From Hymenobacter nivis (GTDB lineage: Bacteria > Bacteroidota > Bacteroidia > Cytophagales > Hymenobacteraceae), in assembly GCF_006439025.1 (NCBI RefSeq), contig NZ_RCYZ01000005.1:62001-126000 (forward strand): a DNA stretch of 64,000 bases. The letters run 5' to 3'. Both the position numbers and the translations under genes were made by a program. Positions 16,204 through 24,411 of this stretch are shown in pieces; position 1 is the stretch's first letter; the number at the start of each line of letters is the position of its first letter. The notes under the pieces were generated by a model, which worked only from the letters and a program-made list of their open reading frames with translations, ran no database searches and was not told the origin of the DNA.

Positions 16204-16623
16204 ATGCAGGTAACTATTGCTCATAGCCAACATACTAAAAATGCGGCCGCAGCCAAAAAATTAATAACGGTGCCCGTCGACGGCTTTACCGCGTGCCCGG
16301 TGCGCGATGTGCTGGCCCGCATCGGCGACAAATGGTCGCTGCTCACGGTGCTGCACCTGGGCAGCGCCGAGCAGCTGCGCTTCAACGAGCTGCGCCAGCG
16401 CATCCCCGGTATTTCGCAGCGCATGCTTACGGTCACGCTGCGAGCGCTGGCGCACGACGGCTTCGTAGCCCGCACGGTGTTCGCGGAAGTGCCGCCTCGC
16501 GTGGAGTACCACCTCACGGCGCTGGGGCAGAGCCTGCTGGGCCAGCTGGTGGCGCTGGGCAGTTGGGCGGCCGACCAGCTGCCGGCCATTACGGCCGCCC
16601 GCCAGCAGGGGGGTCTCAGTTAG
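16204..16623 (+). CDS. HxlR-family transcriptional regulator
   Basis: A 139-residue winged-helix HxlR protein. Diagnostic blocks are the Cys in FTACPVRDVLARIGDKWS, then LRFNELRQRIPGISQRMLTV and PPRVEYHLTALGQSL. The single Cys before the first helix is the redox or electrophile sensor in characterised members such as YodB and QsrR. The ATG at 16204 is preferred to the in-frame start at 16126, which would overlap the promoter. It is divergent from a quinone-reductase-like gene, its probable target. Confidence 0.92.
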   Translation: MQVTIAHSQHTKNAAAAKKLITVPVDGFTACPVRDVLARIGDKWSLLTVLHLGSAEQLRFNELRQRIPGISQRMLTVTLRALAHDGFVARTVFAEVPPRVEYHLTALGQSLLGQLVALGSWAADQLPAITAARQQGGLS

Positions 16624-17273
16624 AAGTTTGGTACAGCAGTAGCTTACAGTCCCCAGCAGCTTTCGGGTAGCAACCTAACCATAGGGGCCAACTCTTTGAA
16701 AAAAATGGCTGGCTATCTGATACCCTGCCCTGCTAATATGAGCAGAGGCACACTACTCCAATAAGGGTTAGCCAAAAACGCTCGAAAAAAGGGCCTCCAC
16801 GCACTGGAAACGCCCTCTCGAAAAGCATCCAATAAGGGCCTGTGGCTGTTGCAACAAACTTCAGCTTGTTCGAAGCGGGGTGTAGCTAGCGCCAAGACTT
16901 TCCAAAAGCCGCTTTTCAACCATTTTACGCGCCCGCTTTGTCTGCGTAATGGCTAGGCATACAATACTCAATTGAGTTCTGCAACAGCCACGCCCTAACC
17001 TTAAAACGGCATCTGGCCTTAAAAAGTGGTTTAAATACCTACTACATATAATGTATGTAGTACAGGAACCAAGTATAATCGCAGCGCTCGGGCTTGCTCT
17101 GTAGCTCGCCCAGTCGCCAAAGCTCCTGAAGGCGGGATGCTATTTCACAGTAGTATGCCTTCAATTTCTTTGGGTAGGCTATCCCCACGAACGGTACGCG
17201 TGCCTAGCACCAGCAGGAAGAGGGGCTGACGTCAGCGGAAGTAGGTAGAGCTGCATAGGTAAAGAAGCGGGGG
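16624..17273. other. Intergenic region with relics of an insertion sequence
   Basis: No intact gene. The string CCAATAAGGG occurs twice (about 16759 and 16829) and again at about 25911. An inverted pair brackets a short stretch at 16842-16991. A small hairpin (ACTACATA/TATGTAGT) lies near 17040-17066. Confidence 0.4.
16842..16991. repeat. Inverted 12-bp ends, possible MITE or IS relic
   Basis: GTGGCTGTTGCA (16842-16853) is the exact reverse complement of 16980-16991. Such GTTGCA-type ends are common among IS elements. About 126 bp of non-coding DNA lies between. It may be a miniature element or the scar of a deleted IS. Confidence 0.35.
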
Positions 17274-19706
17274 CTATCTGGCGCGGCCTTCCTCTTCGGC
17301 GCTGCCCGACGCCTGATTTTTGCTACTAAACGTGGACTTACCAAAGTTGTAGGTGAAGCGTAGCGTAGCCTGACGGGTGTTGCGCCGCTGTAGGATGTCC
17401 AGGTCGATGTTCTGGTACTGGGTGGCGAAATGCTCGCGATAGGTATTGAAAACATCACCTACACTCAGCTGCACGTTACCGTGCTTCTGCAACACGTCTT
17501 TTTGCAAGGCCAGCGACACGGAGCCGTTGGCGTAGTTATAGTAAATGGAGGAGGTTGTGGGCGAGTTATAGAAGTATTTCACTTCCAAACTGTAGCCCTT
17601 GGGCAGGGTGAATACTTGGCTGCCATCGACGCTGAACTGCCAACCGTGGGTGTCGATGGTGCCGCCGCTGGGGTAGGCTGACTGCGTGCGCAGAGAGGAG
17701 AACTGAGCATAATGCTGGGTTTTCCACCAGCGTGTTAAGCTCAGGGGGGCCGCCACGTCGAGCCACGCCTGCGTTTGCTGGCCCAGGTTAAAGCGTGTAT
17801 AACGAATGACCTTAGTTTGGTCGTTTTGCAACGGAATCTGCACAAATACATCTTTGTCGAGCAGATAATTAGCGCTAAACGTCAGTGCTTTGTGTTGGTA
17901 ACTCAGGCTGGCCGTGTTGTGGGTCACGGGCAGCAGAAAGGGGTTGCCCTCAATGTACGTGTAGTAGTCGGCGTAGAGGGGAGCGGGGTTCAACTCCCAA
18001 AAAGCAGGCCGTTCCATTTTGCGCGAGTAACTCAAGGTCAAGCTATTGGCCTCCGTAAGTTTTCGCTCCACTTTCAGGCTCGGCAGCCAGCGAAAATAAC
18101 GCCGGTCCAGTTCCTGGCCCAGGGTGAGCGAAGTGCCCCGCGCCGTGGTATTCTCCACCCGCAGGCCGGCTTCTACCTGCAGGCCGTTCCAGGCGCGCGA
18201 GAATTGGACATAGCCAGCTACAATCTGCTCGTGGTAGCGAAACTGATTGCTGCGCGAGGCATCATACCCATAAGTACCGGTGGCAACGTCGCCAGCTTGC
18301 AGCGAGTCGTTGCGTACATCATTGGCCGAGTGCGTATCTACCAGCTTGCTGCCTAACTCCAACTTGCCGGCTTTCCCGAGTGCGTGGGTGTAGTCGACGC
18401 GCAGCGAGCGGATGGTGATGTCGGTGGCAAACTGCCCCGCCAACACGAACGGCAGTCGCAAAGCCGCACCCTGCTCCGAGCGAAAGTTGTTTTGCAACAA
18501 CTGATGGCTAGGTGTGCGGTAGGTGGCATAGTCGGCGAAGGCCAGCAGCTTGTCGCCCCGGCTGTTAAGCGTGCCGGCGTAGTTCAAGTCCAGGGCCACG
18601 TTGCTGGGCGTTAACTGCGTGTGGCTGGCTACGTCGAGCAGTATGCGGCCCGGCGTGGCGCCGCCTGTAGCCTGGCCGGTTTGTTCGGTCAGGCTGGTTA
18701 AGTCTTGGGTGCCGGGTGCCCAGTTGCCTTTGGCAAACACCCCAAGCTGGTGGTTTTTGCGCAGCGCGTAGTCGGCCGAGAACTGGTAGGATAGCGGCCG
18801 ATTCACCGTCGTGTGGAGGCCGCTGCTGCTAAACAGGGTAGCCTCTTGCGCGGTACGCACGGTGCGTAGCGCCTCATTGGTTACGTAATTTGGCGACAGG
18901 GCGTAGCCTACGCGGCCGTAATAGGCCCAACGGTCGGTTTTGTAAGTAGCGCTGCCCCCGGTTTGGTAGCCGGCTTGGCGGTGATTTTGGGAGTAGCCGC
19001 CGTAGAGGCTTCCCTTCCAGCCCAGCGTTTTATCACGCGTGAGCTTGATATTAATCACGGCCCGCGTCTCGCCGTCGAATTGCGCCGACGCATTGGCGAT
19101 AACCTCCACCTGATCGATGTCGGCGGCGGCCAGATTGCGTAGCTCATCGGCCGTGAGTGGCTGCTGTCGTCCCTCAATGTATACCACTGGCGCGTACCGA
19201 CCCGCAATGCTGAGCGCGCCGTCGGCGCTCACCACTAACTCCGGCGCCCGGTCTAGCACGTCGAGGGCAGTACTAGCGGTTTTAAATAGCGGATTACGCA
19301 CGTTGAGCACGGTTTTGCCGAGCGTGTGCTCCACAGCGGGCCGCTCGCCCTGTACCACCACCTCGCCCAGCGCGTGGGCCGTGGACTTCAACACGAGGGT
19401 GCCTAGGTTGGCCCCGCCCGGCGCAAGCGGGGCGCTGGTGTACGTGGCAAATCCTACGGCCATTACCCGCAGTCGGTAGCGCCCGGCCGGCAAGCCGATT
19501 ATGGCAAACGCTCCGCTTACATCGGCTGCATCAGCCTTTACTAAGCTAGAATCGGCGGCAGTAAGTATGGCCACGGTGGCAAAGGGCACGGGGGCATCGT
19601 TGGCGTCGGCTACCCGGCCCTTGACTACACCGGCTTGGGCGAAGGTGAGGTAACTAAGCAGCGTGAACAGCAAGGTAAGTACAGAGCACTTCAAGGTAGA
19701 GAGCAA
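17274..19706 (-). CDS. TonB-receptor-like outer membrane beta-barrel protein (OMP_b-brl family)
   Basis: An 810-residue outer-membrane protein. A signal peptide (residues 1-24, ending TFAQA) precedes a carboxypeptidase-like regulatory domain (GVVKGRVADANDAPVPFATV). A plug-like region follows (about 110-210, with YIEGRQQPLTADELRNL and IEVIANASAQFDGE-like text), then a long beta-barrel with SYSRKMERPAFWELNPAP and a terminal RFTYNFGKST. No ATG fits; TTG at 19706 gives a good signal peptide. It is probably a receptor or assembly-type barrel rather than a classical SusC. It lies next to a MacB-like exporter, and a sigma-54-like site precedes it. Confidence 0.9.
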   Translation of the reverse strand: MLSTLKCSVLTLLFTLLSYLTFAQAGVVKGRVADANDAPVPFATVAILTAADSSLVKADAADVSGAFAIIGLPAGRYRLRVMAVGFATYTSAPLAPGGANLGTLVLKSTAHALGEVVVQGERPAVEHTLGKTVLNVRNPLFKTASTALDVLDRAPELVVSADGALSIAGRYAPVVYIEGRQQPLTADELRNLAAADIDQVEVIANASAQFDGETRAVINIKLTRDKTLGWKGSLYGGYSQNHRQAGYQTGGSATYKTDRWAYYGRVGYALSPNYVTNEALRTVRTAQEATLFSSSGLHTTVNRPLSYQFSADYALRKNHQLGVFAKGNWAPGTQDLTSLTEQTGQATGGATPGRILLDVASHTQLTPSNVALDLNYAGTLNSRGDKLLAFADYATYRTPSHQLLQNNFRSEQGAALRLPFVLAGQFATDITIRSLRVDYTHALGKAGKLELGSKLVDTHSANDVRNDSLQAGDVATGTYGYDASRSNQFRYHEQIVAGYVQFSRAWNGLQVEAGLRVENTTARGTSLTLGQELDRRYFRWLPSLKVERKLTEANSLTLSYSRKMERPAFWELNPAPLYADYYTYIEGNPFLLPVTHNTASLSYQHKALTFSANYLLDKDVFVQIPLQNDQTKVIRYTRFNLGQQTQAWLDVAAPLSLTRWWKTQHYAQFSSLRTQSAYPSGGTIDTHGWQFSVDGSQVFTLPKGYSLEVKYFYNSPTTSSIYYNYANGSVSLALQKDVLQKHGNVQLSVGDVFNTYREHFATQYQNIDLDILQRRNTRQATLRFTYNFGKSTFSSKNQASGSAEEEGRAR

Positions 19707-19734
19707 GGGCTTGGTTAAATTTACCCGTTCCGCT

Positions 19735-19749
19735 ACCAGGTTTGTGCCA
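19735..19749 (-). promoter_or_regulatory. Sigma-54-like promoter before the outer-membrane protein gene
   Basis: On the minus strand TGGCAC-N5-TGGT runs from 19749 to 19735, 29 bp before the TTG start. The consensus is TGGCAC-N5-TTGC. The -24 half is perfect, and the -12 half keeps the G but not the C. An NtrC-type activator is encoded 3.3 kb away. Confidence 0.45.
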
Positions 19750-19799
19750 TCTAGTTAACTGACTTTAAATCAAGTAATTATAAAAATACAGAACCGTAA

Positions 19800-19823
19800 T
19801 AAGTGTTCGAAAGCGAACACTTA
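19800..19823. terminator. Hairpin after the ABC permease gene
   Basis: TAAGTGTTCG-AAAG-CGAACACTTA, with 10-bp perfect arms, lies 29 bp beyond the permease stop on the minus strand. There is no T-run, so termination is plausible but unproven. Confidence 0.5.
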
Positions 19824-19852
19824 CTGCTCGCTACTGAACAGGCGCAAGCCTA

Positions 19853-22252
19853 CTACTTTGCCCGCAGGGCCGGCGCGGGTGGGGCCAGCGCCGCTCGCAG
19901 CGTCAGGTAGCCGATGGTGAGCAGCGTTAGGGCCGCCGTACCTGCCAGGGTAGCCCCAAATAGCCAGGGGGACAAGCTAATATGTGTATCGAACTGTACC
20001 AACCAACGCTGCATGAGCCAGCCCGCAAGCGGTGCGGCTACCAGGAAAGCCGCTACCAGCAACCCGGCAAATTCGCCCACAAACGAGGCTATAATCTGCC
20101 AGGGCCGCGCTCCGAATATCTTGCGGATGCCGATTTCGCGGGCTCGCCGCTGCGCCAGAAACGCGATGAGCCCGTACAAGCCCAAGCACCCTACCGCAAT
20201 GGCCGTGAGGGCTGCCAGCCGCACGATGGCCAATTGCTGCCGCTCCCGGTCGTAAAACCCGGCCAAGACGTCGGCGAGGCGTGTACTGCTGAAGAGCTGG
20301 TTGGGGTAATAGCGGTGCCAGATGGCGCGCACGGCGGGCGGTGGGGTACCGCCCATGCTCGGAGCCAGGTGCAGAGTTAGGGCCCGGTATTCGGTCCGGT
20401 TAGTATAGAGCACAAGGGAAACCGACTCATTCTGGAAGCCCTGGTAGCGCCAGTCGCGCACTACCCCCAGAATAGGCCCCGCCGACGACTCGTCCCCGTT
20501 TTCAAGGCTCAGGTGGTGGCCGATAACGGCCTGCGGCGAGCCGACCCCCAAGTGGCGCACGGCCGTTTCGTTAAGCAGGTAGCCGCGCACCGTGTCGCTG
20601 GCGGGTAGGTTGTGCCCCCCCACCAGTTGCAAGCCAAATAGCGGCACGTACTGCGCATCGGCGGGTAGGCGCGCCAGCAGAAACGGCTCGCGGGCAGCGC
20701 GGTGGTCATAGGCAAATGGGCTGGTATTGATGGTGCTCAGAGCGGGTACATCAGAGCAGAAGCTTAGGTCCAGCACGCCCGGCACTTGGCTTAGCTCTTG
20801 GCGGAGCTGCCGGAAAACGGCGGGCCGCAGCGGGCGGGCGGGCAGCAGCACCCGGTCGCGGCTGGCAAAGCCGGGGTCGGCGGTGAGCCACACCGTGAGT
20901 TGCTGAAACATCACCAGCACGGCCAGCACAAACCCTTGGCTTAGCGCTAGTTGCGCCACTATTAGGCCACGCCGCACCCACAGGCCTCCGGCCGCCAGCG
21001 TGGGGGCTTGCCCCTTTAGCACCTGCGCCGGTCGGAAGCCAGCCAGCACCCGGCCGGGGTACCAGCCCGCGCCTAGCGTCACGAGCGTCACCAGCCCAGC
21101 CAGAAACAGCCACGCTGCCCCGTCGAGCTGGAGCGGCACCGGCGCATCGGTCCACCCGCGCAGGCCGGGTAGCCCGGCGTAGGCCAGCACCAGGCCCGCA
21201 CCGGCAGCGGCCAGCACCAGCAGCAAGGTTTCAGTCATAAACTGCCAGAAAATGCGCCGGCTGGTGGCTCCCACCGTGCGCCGCACGCCTATTTCGCGTC
21301 CCCGGCCCAGGGCCTGCGCCGTGGCCAGGTTCACAAAGTTGACGCCCGCCGTGAGTACCAGCAGTGCCCCAATCAGGATTAGTACTTGCAACGTAGCGCG
21401 GTCAATGTAGCGGCCTTCGTTATAAGAGGCCGAAAAATGCTGTGCCAGCAAGGGCAGTACCCGGTAGCGCTGGTTGCCGAGCGTGGCCGGAAAGTGCGCC
21501 CGATGCAGCGCCATAAGCGCTTTCTCCAATTGGGCGGGGGTGCCGCCGGGCGGCAGCAGCACCCAGGCGTGCGTCTGCGAGCTAACCTGCTCCCAGGAAG
21601 TGAGCGGCGTGCCCGCGTGCTGGTAATAGCGCAGCGTGGCATAGGAAATGAACAGCTCATAGGGCTGGTCGGTGTTTGGCGGCAGGTCGCCCAGTACCCC
21701 TGTCACCTGTACTTCGAGGGAGTTGTTGAGGCGCAGGCAGCGACCCAGCGGATTGGCCGCGCCAAAATACCGGTGAGCCAACCGCCGCGTGAGCACCGCC
21801 GTAAAGGGCCGGCGCAGCGCCCGCGCTGCCGTGCCCACCTGCCAGTGGTAAGCCAAAATCGAGAAGTATGCGGGCTCCACGAAGGCCACGGCTTTGTCTT
21901 CGGCGTACGTAGCTTCCAGCTGCCCGGCCACCCCCAGCACCCGCACGTACTGGTCGGCCTGCCCGATGCTCATGGCTACGGCCCGCAGCCAGGGCACTTC
22001 GCGCCGCAATGCGGGACCTACTGGCGTCGGAATGCCCGCGTTATAGGCGATGCCCCCGTAACGCTGCTCCGTCACCAGCCGGCAGATGCGAGCGGCCTGC
22101 GGCTGGTAGGTGTCGAAGCTCTGGTGAAAGCGCACGAACCAGTATAGCAACAGACTGCACGCCAATGCCAATACCAGCCCCCCCACGTTCAGGGCCGTGT
22201 AGGCGGGGTGCTGGCGCAGCATGCGCAGGGCGTAGAGTAGGTGCGGAAGCAT
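19853..22252 (-). CDS. FtsX/MacB-like ABC transporter permease
   Basis: A 799-residue permease with two FtsX-type halves. ATG at 22252 gives MLPHLLYALRMLRQHPAYTA, the family N-terminus. One transmembrane segment (NVGGLVLALACSLLLYWFV) is followed by a periplasmic MacB-type domain, three membrane segments near 320-430 with the motif GRGREIGVRRTVGAT, a second periplasmic domain, and a C-terminal membrane cluster with RRAREIGIRKIFGARPWQII. Such proteins are mechanotransmission-type pumps or exporters acting from the inner membrane. The ATPase gene lies 7 bp upstream, so the two form one operon. Confidence 0.93.
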   Translation of the reverse strand: MLPHLLYALRMLRQHPAYTALNVGGLVLALACSLLLYWFVRFHQSFDTYQPQAARICRLVTEQRYGGIAYNAGIPTPVGPALRREVPWLRAVAMSIGQADQYVRVLGVAGQLEATYAEDKAVAFVEPAYFSILAYHWQVGTAARALRRPFTAVLTRRLAHRYFGAANPLGRCLRLNNSLEVQVTGVLGDLPPNTDQPYELFISYATLRYYQHAGTPLTSWEQVSSQTHAWVLLPPGGTPAQLEKALMALHRAHFPATLGNQRYRVLPLLAQHFSASYNEGRYIDRATLQVLILIGALLVLTAGVNFVNLATAQALGRGREIGVRRTVGATSRRIFWQFMTETLLLVLAAAGAGLVLAYAGLPGLRGWTDAPVPLQLDGAAWLFLAGLVTLVTLGAGWYPGRVLAGFRPAQVLKGQAPTLAAGGLWVRRGLIVAQLALSQGFVLAVLVMFQQLTVWLTADPGFASRDRVLLPARPLRPAVFRQLRQELSQVPGVLDLSFCSDVPALSTINTSPFAYDHRAAREPFLLARLPADAQYVPLFGLQLVGGHNLPASDTVRGYLLNETAVRHLGVGSPQAVIGHHLSLENGDESSAGPILGVVRDWRYQGFQNESVSLVLYTNRTEYRALTLHLAPSMGGTPPPAVRAIWHRYYPNQLFSSTRLADVLAGFYDRERQQLAIVRLAALTAIAVGCLGLYGLIAFLAQRRAREIGIRKIFGARPWQIIASFVGEFAGLLVAAFLVAAPLAGWLMQRWLVQFDTHISLSPWLFGATLAGTAALTLLTIGYLTLRAALAPPAPALRAK

Positions 22253-22259
22253 TTGATAA

Positions 22260-22946
22260 TTAATGCGTCGCGAGCAGTACCTGCCCATCGTGCAGGCGCA
22301 CGGTGCGGTGCGCGTACAGGGCATCCTGCTCCGAGTGGGTTACCATCACTACCGTCATGCCCGCCTCGTTGAGGTCGGTGAGCAGGCGCATTACGGCCTC
22401 CCCGTTAGCCGAGTCGAGGTTGCCGGTGGGCTCATCGGCTAGTAACAGGCGGGGCTGGCTTACGACTGCCCGCGCGATGGCCGCCCGTTGCTGCTGCCCA
22501 CCCGAAAGCTGCGCCGGCCGGTGTTGCTGCCGGTGCAGCAGTTGCAAGCGCTCCAGTACGGCTTCTACCCGCTGCCGCCGTTCGGCGGCGGGCACGCGGG
22601 CGTACACCAGCGGCAGCTCCACGTTCTGATACACAGTCAGCTCATCAATGAGGTTAAAATCCTGAAAGACGAAGCTAATGCGGGGCTGCCGGAACAAGTC
22701 GCGTTGCCGCTCACTCAGGCGCGTCACGTCCGTGCCCTCGAATAGATACTGCCCGCCATCTACCGTGTCGAGCAGGCCGAGCACGTTGAGCAAAGTTGAT
22801 TTACCGCAGCCCGACGGCCCCATAATGGCCACAAAATCGGCGGCGGCTACTTGCAGGCTCACGTTGAGCAAGGCCGGCGTTTCAACACCGCCGGCCAGCC
22901 AGCCAGTGGGCCGGTATATTTTCTGAACGTGGTGCAGCGCAAGCAA
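22260..22946 (-). CDS. ABC transporter ATP-binding protein (MacB/LolD type)
   Basis: A 228-residue ATPase with Walker A GPSGCGKST, Q-loop FVFQDFNL, signature LSGGQQQR and Walker B LLLADEPTGNLDS. The N-terminus (MLALHHVQKIYRPTGW) requires a TTG start at 22946. The family match to LolD/MacB ATPases is strong. It forms an operon with the downstream permease and is divergent from an NtrC-type regulator. A TACTTTGC-like box at 22975-22968 on the minus strand may be its promoter. Confidence 0.93.
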   Translation of the reverse strand: MLALHHVQKIYRPTGWLAGGVETPALLNVSLQVAAADFVAIMGPSGCGKSTLLNVLGLLDTVDGGQYLFEGTDVTRLSERQRDLFRQPRISFVFQDFNLIDELTVYQNVELPLVYARVPAAERRQRVEAVLERLQLLHRQQHRPAQLSGGQQQRAAIARAVVSQPRLLLADEPTGNLDSANGEAVMRLLTDLNEAGMTVVMVTHSEQDALYAHRTVRLHDGQVLLATH

Positions 22947-23019
22947 GGGTCAGGTGGTAGTGAAGCCGCAAAGTACGCTTGAGCGCGGGCCACTGGCCGC
23001 GCATCCCACCCCACCGGGC

Positions 23020-23027
23020 TACTTTTG
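23020..23027 (+). promoter_or_regulatory. Candidate -7 box for the NtrC-type regulator operon
   Basis: TACTTTTG, 26 bp before the ATG at 23054, fits TAnnTTTG. It points to housekeeping transcription of the regulator/kinase pair. Confidence 0.5.
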
Positions 23028-23053
23028 AGCAGCCAACCCTCGTTTTGCGCCGC

Positions 23054-24409
23054 ATGGCCAGTGTTCTCCCTGTTTTAGCTAAAGCTACCGTTCTTATCGT
23101 GGACGACGACCCCGACGTGCTGTTGGCGCTGGCCGTGCTGCTGCAGCCGCTGGTAAGCCAGGTCACGACGGAGAAAAACCCTGAGCGCATGCCCACTTTG
23201 CTGCGCCAAATGCGCTTCGACGTGGTGCTGCTGGACATGAACTACCAGCGCGCCCGCAACACCGGCAACGAGGGCTTCTACTGGCTGGCGCAGTTGCGCC
23301 AGTTGGCCCCCAGCACCGCCGTGGTACTCATGACGGCCTACGGCGACATCGACCTAGCAGTGCGGGCGCTGAAAGAAGGGGCCCGCGACTTCGTGGTAAA
23401 ACCCTGGCGCAACGAGAAGCTGGTGGCGGCCCTTACGGAAGCTTTGGGCCGCACCAGCGGAACTGGCGCAACCCCCACCCAGTCCGCCAGCGGCACAGCG
23501 GCGCTCATCGGCGAGTCCGACGCCATGCAGGCTGTGCGCTACAAGCTTGAAAAAATAGCCGCCACCGATGCCAACGTGCTCATTCTGGGCGAAAACGGTA
23601 CTGGCAAAGATGTGGTAGCCCGGCTGCTGCACCACCTCTCACCTAGGGCGGCGGCCCCGTTTGTGGCCGTGGATTTAGGGGCCGTAACGGAGAGTTTATT
23701 TGAGTCCGAGCTGTTTGGTCACCTTAAAGGGGCATTCACTGACGCCCGGCAAGACCGGCCCGGCCGCTTTGAGGCGGCGCAGGGCGGCACGCTGTTTCTG
23801 GATGAAATTGGCAATCTGCCGCTGCCGCAGCAAGTAAAGCTGCTGGCCGTGCTGCAAAACCGCCAAGTGACGCGCCTGGGCAGTAATGCACCGGTGCCTA
23901 TCGACGTGCGAGTGGTGTCGGCAACCAACGCGCCGCTCTATCAATTGGCGGCCGAAGACCGATTCCGCAAAGACCTTGTCTACCGGCTCAACACCATCGA
24001 AATAACCCTACCACCTCTACGCGAGCGTGGCGACGACGTGGAACTGCTCGCCCACTATTTCACCGCGCACTACGCCGAAAAATACCGTAAAGCTGACCTC
24101 ACGCTAACCCCGTCGGCGCTGGGGCGGCTGCGGGCGCACCCGTTTCCAGGTAATGTGCGAGAGCTACAGCATACCCTGGAACGAGCCGTTATTATGGCCG
24201 AAAGTGTCACATTGCGGGCGGAGGATTTGCTGTTTTCGGCCCTCGAAAGTACCGTGCCCGTTGCCGCGCCACTGCGGCTCGATGAGCTGGAAAAGTCAGC
24301 TATCCAACGCGTTATTGACAAGTATCAGGGCAATATCTCCCAGGCCGCCCGCGAGCTGGGTATTACGCGCATGGCCCTGTACCGACGCCTGGGCAAGCAT
24401 AACATCTAG
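23054..24409 (+). CDS. NtrC-family sigma-54-dependent response regulator
   Basis: A 451-residue three-domain regulator. The receiver (residues 10-125) has phospho-acceptor Asp61 in VVLLDMN and Lys116. The AAA+ domain has Walker A GENGTGKD, the sigma-54 contact loop GAFTDA (instead of GAFTGA) and Walker B TLFLDEIGNLPL. The Fis-type helix-turn-helix reads GNISQAARELGITRMALYRR. The ATG at 23054 follows the divergent promoter region. The kinase gene starts 2 bp after its stop. Likely targets are the divergent exporter and the outer-membrane gene behind it. Confidence 0.94.
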   Translation: MASVLPVLAKATVLIVDDDPDVLLALAVLLQPLVSQVTTEKNPERMPTLLRQMRFDVVLLDMNYQRARNTGNEGFYWLAQLRQLAPSTAVVLMTAYGDIDLAVRALKEGARDFVVKPWRNEKLVAALTEALGRTSGTGATPTQSASGTAALIGESDAMQAVRYKLEKIAATDANVLILGENGTGKDVVARLLHHLSPRAAAPFVAVDLGAVTESLFESELFGHLKGAFTDARQDRPGRFEAAQGGTLFLDEIGNLPLPQQVKLLAVLQNRQVTRLGSNAPVPIDVRVVSATNAPLYQLAAEDRFRKDLVYRLNTIEITLPPLRERGDDVELLAHYFTAHYAEKYRKADLTLTPSALGRLRAHPFPGNVRELQHTLERAVIMAESVTLRAEDLLFSALESTVPVAAPLRLDELEKSAIQRVIDKYQGNISQAARELGITRMALYRRLGKHNI

Positions 24410-24411
24410 CC

